Shown: one piece after another, positions 21,601 to 24,779 of the stretch
How positions within the stretch are numbered: position 1 is the stretch's first letter
Layout of the letters: each line of letters begins with the position of its first letter
NCBI GenBank assembly: GCA_050330055.1
Contig: JBHJOF010000201.1
Location: 1-24,779 of the forward strand
Direction: 5' to 3'
Length of the DNA stretch: 24,779 nucleotides
Source of the DNA: JBHJOF01 sp050330055
GTDB lineage: Bacteria; Pseudomonadota; Alphaproteobacteria; Kiloniellales; JAKSDN01
Notes under the pieces: generated by a model
Databases searched by the model: none
Seen by the model: only the letters and a program-made list of their open reading frames with translations
What the model was told of the DNA's origin: nothing
Position numbers and translations under genes: made by a program

Positions 21601-23660
21601 AGCTGAAATGGGTGCTGACGGCCGTGGTCGCCGTGGCCGTGGCGCTTGTGGTCGCTGGTTATGCGGTGCTCGCCAGCCTCGACGTCGAGCAGTACCGCGG
21701 CAGGATCGAGGCCGAGGCCAAGAAGGCGACCGGGCGCGACCTCACCCTGGCCGGGCCGATCGATCTCAAGGTGTCGCTGACTCCCGCCATCACCGTCGAT
21801 GACGTGACGGTCAGCAACGCCGACTGGGGCAGCCGGCCGGAGATGGTGACGCTGAAGCGCTTCGAGTTGCAGGCTGCCCTGCTGCCGCTCCTCGCCGGCG
21901 AGGTGCGCCTGCAGCGACTCATCCTGGTCGAGCCCGACATCCTGCTGGAGACCGATGCCGAGGGCCACGGCAACTGGATCCTGCAGGTTGCTGGCGAGGC
22001 CGAAGCCGCGCCGGCGCCCTCCGAGGAGAAGGGCGATCTCAAGCTCTCCTTCGAGGAGGTGCGCATCGAGGGCGGCAGCCTGACCTACCGCGACGGCAAG
22101 AGCGGCCAGGAGACCAGGGTGCAGCTTCGCGAGCTGAGCGCCAAGGCGGACGGCGCGGGCGAACCGATCGCGCTCAACGCCCGGGGCAGCTACAACGAGC
22201 AGCCCTTCGCGCTCGAGGGCAGCGTCGGCTCCTTCACGCAGCTCGATAGCGGACCCTTTCCGGTCAAGCTGACGGCGGAGGCGGGCGGCGCCACGGTCGC
22301 GCTCGACGGCTCGATCGCGCAGCCGAAGAGCGGCCAGGGCATCGACCTCACGGTCTCGGCCAAGGGCGACGAGCTGGGTGCACTGTCGGCGCTCGCCGGC
22401 ACGCCGGTGCCGGCGTTGGGCGCCTACGATCTTAGGGCCACGATCACCCAGGAGGGCGAGGCCTACAAGCTGAGCGACGTCTCGGCCAAGCTGGCCGGCA
22501 GCGACATCGCCGGAGATGCGACCATTGCCATGGCCGGCGGCCGTCCCTCGCTACAGGGCAACTTCACCTCGCAGCTCATCGACCTGACCAGGTTGACTCC
22601 GGCGGGAGCGGAGGGCGCGGCGCCGAGCGGCGGCGCAGGCGATGGCGCGGCCAGTCCCTACGTCTTCACCGAGGAGCCCTTGCCGCTCGACGGCTTGCGC
22701 GCTGCCGACGCCGAGCTGTCACTGCAGGCGGCCAAGGTGCGGCTGCAGGACAAGATGGAGCTCGACAACCTGCAGGTTACTCTGGCGCTGCAAGGCGGCC
22801 GCCTGCAGATCGCGCCGCTCAGCGCCGATTTCTCCGGCGGCAAGGTCGATGCCGCCGTCGAGCTGGACGGCAGCCAGGCGGCTCCGCCGCTCAGCACGAC
22901 GCTGAAGGTCGATCGCCTGGACTACGGCCGGCTGCTGCGGACCATGGAGCTCGACGACACGGTAGCCGGCACTCTGGACGTCGACGTCGACGTCAAGGGC
23001 AAGGGCGGCTCGATGCGGGCCATCGCCAGCTCGCTCAACGGCCATTCCGAGATCGTCTCCAACGAAGGCGTGATCACCAACCGGCTGCTGAAGTTCGTCG
23101 CGGTCGGCCTGGGTGACGTGCTGGGACCGCTGCTCGGCGGCGACAGGGACGCCAGGCTGAACTGCATGATCAGCCGCTTCGACATCAGGGGCGGCGTGGC
23201 GACCAGCAGGGCGCTGGTGGTCGACACCGAACAGTTCACCATCTCGGGCGGCGGCACGGTCGATCTGCGTACCGAGAAGCTCGACCTGAACTTCGACACG
23301 GCGACTCGCGAGCCCAGCATCGCCAGCCTGGCGGTGCCCTTCATGGTGACCGGCACGCTCAAGTCGCCGAGCGTATCGCCCGACCCGGTCGGCACGGCGC
23401 TCGGCGTCGCCAAGGCGGCCGGCACCGTGATCAATCCGGTTGCCGGTCTCGGCGTGCTAATCGGCAGCCAGGTGGGAGGTGGCGGCGACCAGAACCCCTG
23501 CGTCGTCGCGGTGGACAGCGGCGCGGCTTCCAGCAGCCAGGGCTCGACAATCGAATCGATCACAAAGGGCGCCGGCGACGCCGCCGAGGGGGCGGCCGGT
23601 GCGGTGGAGGACGCGGTCAAGGGCGTCGGAGAAGGCCTCAAACGCCTGTTTGGCGACTGA
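21597..23660 (+). CDS. AsmA family protein
   Basis: This 687-residue protein has an N-terminal membrane anchor (residues 4-26) and a long periplasmic beta-rich body, the plan of AsmA-like proteins, now thought to bridge membranes and move phospholipids. The N-terminal AsmA block includes ATGRDLTLAGPIDLKVSLTP and VTVSNADWGS. The C-terminal AsmA domain carries IASSLNGHSEIVSNEGVI, FDIRGGVATSRALVVDTEQF and ISGGGTVDLRTEKLDLNF. A low-complexity Ala/Gly-rich end follows a predicted amphipathic segment. The start overlaps the HAD stop (ATGA 21597-21600). The insertion of an asmA-like gene between the HAD and ATP12 genes is the less common part of this layout. Confidence 0.9.
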   Translation: MKLKWVLTAVVAVAVALVVAGYAVLASLDVEQYRGRIEAEAKKATGRDLTLAGPIDLKVSLTPAITVDDVTVSNADWGSRPEMVTLKRFELQAALLPLLAGEVRLQRLILVEPDILLETDAEGHGNWILQVAGEAEAAPAPSEEKGDLKLSFEEVRIEGGSLTYRDGKSGQETRVQLRELSAKADGAGEPIALNARGSYNEQPFALEGSVGSFTQLDSGPFPVKLTAEAGGATVALDGSIAQPKSGQGIDLTVSAKGDELGALSALAGTPVPALGAYDLRATITQEGEAYKLSDVSAKLAGSDIAGDATIAMAGGRPSLQGNFTSQLIDLTRLTPAGAEGAAPSGGAGDGAASPYVFTEEPLPLDGLRAADAELSLQAAKVRLQDKMELDNLQVTLALQGGRLQIAPLSADFSGGKVDAAVELDGSQAAPPLSTTLKVDRLDYGRLLRTMELDDTVAGTLDVDVDVKGKGGSMRAIASSLNGHSEIVSNEGVITNRLLKFVAVGLGDVLGPLLGGDRDARLNCMISRFDIRGGVATSRALVVDTEQFTISGGGTVDLRTEKLDLNFDTATREPSIASLAVPFMVTGTLKSPSVSPDPVGTALGVAKAAGTVINPVAGLGVLIGSQVGGGGDQNPCVVAVDSGAASSSQGSTIESITKGAGDAAEGAAGAVEDAVKGVGEGLKRLFGD

Positions 23661-23691
23661 CGCTGCGCTTGCATGGGCCGGAGATGCGACG

Positions 23692-24426
23692 ATGAGCATG
23701 GGCGCGGGCTCCCCTGGTCCAATGGGTCCGATGAAGCGCTTCTACCGCGAAGCCGTGGCGGTGGCGGACGGCGCCGGCTGCCGCATCGAGCTTGACCGGC
23801 GCCCGCTGCACACCCCGGGACGCGCCCTGCTGCTGCTACCGAGCCGGCGCTTGGCCGAGGCCATCGCCGAGGAATGGGCGGCGCAGGACAAGGTCATCGC
23901 GCCGCAGTCCATGCCGCTGATGGCACTGGCCTGCACGGCGACCGACCTAGTGGCGCCGCGCCGCGCCGAGACCGTCGGCGAGCTGGCCGCCTATGGCGAG
24001 TCCGATCTGATCTGTTACCGCGCCGAGCAGCCGGAGGCGCTGGTGCGGCGCCAGGCCGAGCTCTGGCAGCCGCTGCTCGACTGGGCCGCCCTGGCCTTCG
24101 ACGCGCCGCTGCTGGTCACCAGCGGCATCGTGCCGCGGGACCAGCCGCCGCAGGCGCTGGCCGCGCTGCACCGCGCCGTCGAGGCGCACGACGACCTGGC
24201 GCTGGCGGCGCTCGCCGCTGCGGTGCGTGCCGCCGGCTCGCTGGTCATCGGCCTGGCGCTGAGCCACGGCCGCCTCGATGCCGCCGCCGCCTTCGCGGAC
24301 GCCGAGCTCGACGCCAGCTATCAGATGGAGATCTGGGGCGAGGACCACGAGGCCCTGCAGCGCCGCGCCCTGGTCAAGGCAGAGCTGCAAGCCGCCGAGC
24401 GGTTTCTCGCGCTGCTGCGCGGGTGA
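23692..24426 (+). CDS. ATP12-family F1-ATPase assembly chaperone
   Basis: This 244-residue protein belongs to the ATP12 family, which in mitochondria binds the F1 alpha subunit during assembly; alphaproteobacterial members are thought to act similarly. Motifs are MKRFYREAVAVADGAGCRIE, LDRRPLHTPGRALL, AEEWAAQDKVIAPQSMPLM, the TATDLV segment, ESDLICYRAEQPEALVRRQ and the C-terminal MEIWGEDHEALQRRALVKAE. ATG 23692 has GGAG 8 bases upstream; ATG 23731 (MKRFYRE) is the latest reasonable start. It follows asmA by 31 bases. ATP12 is restricted to alphaproteobacteria and eukaryotes, which supports the taxonomic call. Confidence 0.93.
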   Translation: MSMGAGSPGPMGPMKRFYREAVAVADGAGCRIELDRRPLHTPGRALLLLPSRRLAEAIAEEWAAQDKVIAPQSMPLMALACTATDLVAPRRAETVGELAAYGESDLICYRAEQPEALVRRQAELWQPLLDWAALAFDAPLLVTSGIVPRDQPPQALAALHRAVEAHDDLALAALAAAVRAAGSLVIGLALSHGRLDAAAAFADAELDASYQMEIWGEDHEALQRRALVKAELQAAERFLALLRG

Positions 24427-24444
24427 TGCGTTCTCTGTTTGTCA

Positions 24445-24465
24445 TGCCCGTGCTTGACACGGGCA
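24445..24465. repeat. REP-like hairpin after the ATP12 gene
   Basis: TGCCCGTG (24445-24452) and CACGGGCA (24458-24465) form a perfect 8-base stem around CTTGA. The sequence GTCATGCCCGTGCTTGACAC resembles REP-type palindromes with a CTTGA loop that are frequent between alphaproteobacterial genes. It could double as a weak transcription stop, though no T tract follows. Confidence 0.6.
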
Positions 24466-24568
24466 GCCAGAACTTGTTGCCGCCGCCAAACGGACCAAGG
24501 GCCAAGTCTCGGCTCTCCGGTTAAGGCACGTTCACACGGACCGTCATGGTCGGCGAAGGAGGCCGCGG

Positions 24569-24676
24569 GAAATAAGGGGACAGTATACTTAATTCGATCC
24601 CATCGGATGGCCAGATGACGTCTTCAGCTATGCCTGCAGCGCAGCTCGCGAATTAAGTATACTGTCCCCTTATTTC
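24569..24676. repeat. 108-base element with perfect 28-base inverted repeats
   Basis: The left arm (24569-24596) is an exact reverse complement of the right arm (24649-24676), with a 52-base spacer. The arms contain the block AAGGGGACAGTATACTTAAT. The spacer holds a small internal stem (CCATC/GATGG). The element has no coding capacity and looks like a miniature mobile or REP-type unit of the kind mobilised by IS200-like or REP-associated transposases, which I recall as carrying similar GGGGACAG ends. It lies between convergent genes. Confidence 0.8.
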
Positions 24677-24699
24677 GTTTCGCGGGCGATGTTGCGCGG

Positions 24700-24779
24700 T
24701 TAGTGATCGCCGCGCCGCAGGACGGTCTCGGCGACACCGGTGTCGTACGACAGCGCCGCCGCGTTCAGCACCGCGCCGA
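24700..24779 (-). CDS. 3' end of an unidentified minus-strand gene (partial)
   Basis: A minus-strand frame runs in from the right edge and stops with TAA at 24702-24700. It encodes GAVLNAAALSYDTGVAETVL followed by RRGDH. Codon use has the G/C third positions typical of the window and the frame has no internal stop, so it is likely real. Too little is visible to identify it. It converges on the ATP12 gene, with the inverted-repeat element between them. Confidence 0.45.
   Translation of the reverse strand, partial: GAVLNAAALSYDTGVAETVLRRGDH

Overview
The window comes from a GC-rich alphaproteobacterium, probably Rhodospirillales-like. The grounds are the order secY-adk-rpsM-rpsK-rpoA-rplQ followed by a Do-type protease and rarA, a zinc-free S14 and short-lid adenylate kinase, an ATP12-type F1-ATPase assembly chaperone gene, a PAS_5-type protein, and intergenic palindromes of the type common in this class. 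The taxonomic call is inference; no rRNA is present.

Region 1 (1-12661) is the S10/spc/alpha ribosomal super-operon, all on the + strand: rplD (3' end), rplW, rplB, rpsS, rplV, rpsC, rplP, rpmC, rpsQ, rplN, rplX, rplE, rpsN, rpsH, rplF, rplR, rpsE, rpmD, rplO, secY, adk, rpsM, rpsK, rpoA, rplQ. Genes are tightly packed with several 4-base or 1-base stop/start overlaps. A near-consensus sigma-70 promoter (TTGACT-16-TATAAT, 9937-9964) lies between adk and rpsM and probably gives the alpha operon its own transcription. rpsD and rpmJ, present here in E. coli, are absent. A hairpin plus T-rich tract just after rplQ looks like the operon terminator and overlaps the start of the next gene.

Region 2 (12703-15467) holds an exported HtrA/Do serine protease with an intact triad and the replication-associated AAA+ ATPase rarA.

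Region 3 (15468-20868) is accessory. It carries an isochorismatase-fold protein whose catalytic Asp and Cys are replaced; a 38-residue orphan Flp/Fap-type pilin on the minus strand, too short for ordinary ORF calling, with two near-consensus CtrA boxes upstream; an RluC/RluD-like pseudouridine synthase that appears to start at CTG; a two-stem palindromic repeat; an O-antigen ligase/polymerase-like membrane protein with its own promoter; a PAS_5-like protein and a 46-residue membrane protein on the minus strand; and a small exported charged protein. The 3' end of the pseudouridine synthase gene is partly repeated (26 of 28 bases) after the O-antigen ligase gene, so about 1.6 kb is bracketed by direct repeats, which suggests an insertion or recombination event.

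Region 4 (20884-24779) is a compact unit of HAD phosphatase, AsmA-like protein and ATP12 chaperone, followed by a REP-like hairpin, a 108-base element with perfect 28-base inverted repeats, and the 3' end of an unidentified minus-strand gene.

No CRISPR array, tRNA, rRNA, transposase or integrase was seen. The items most worth a second look are the direct-repeat-bracketed module, the orphan pilin with tandem CtrA-like sites, the predicted catalytically dead isochorismatase, and the CTG start.
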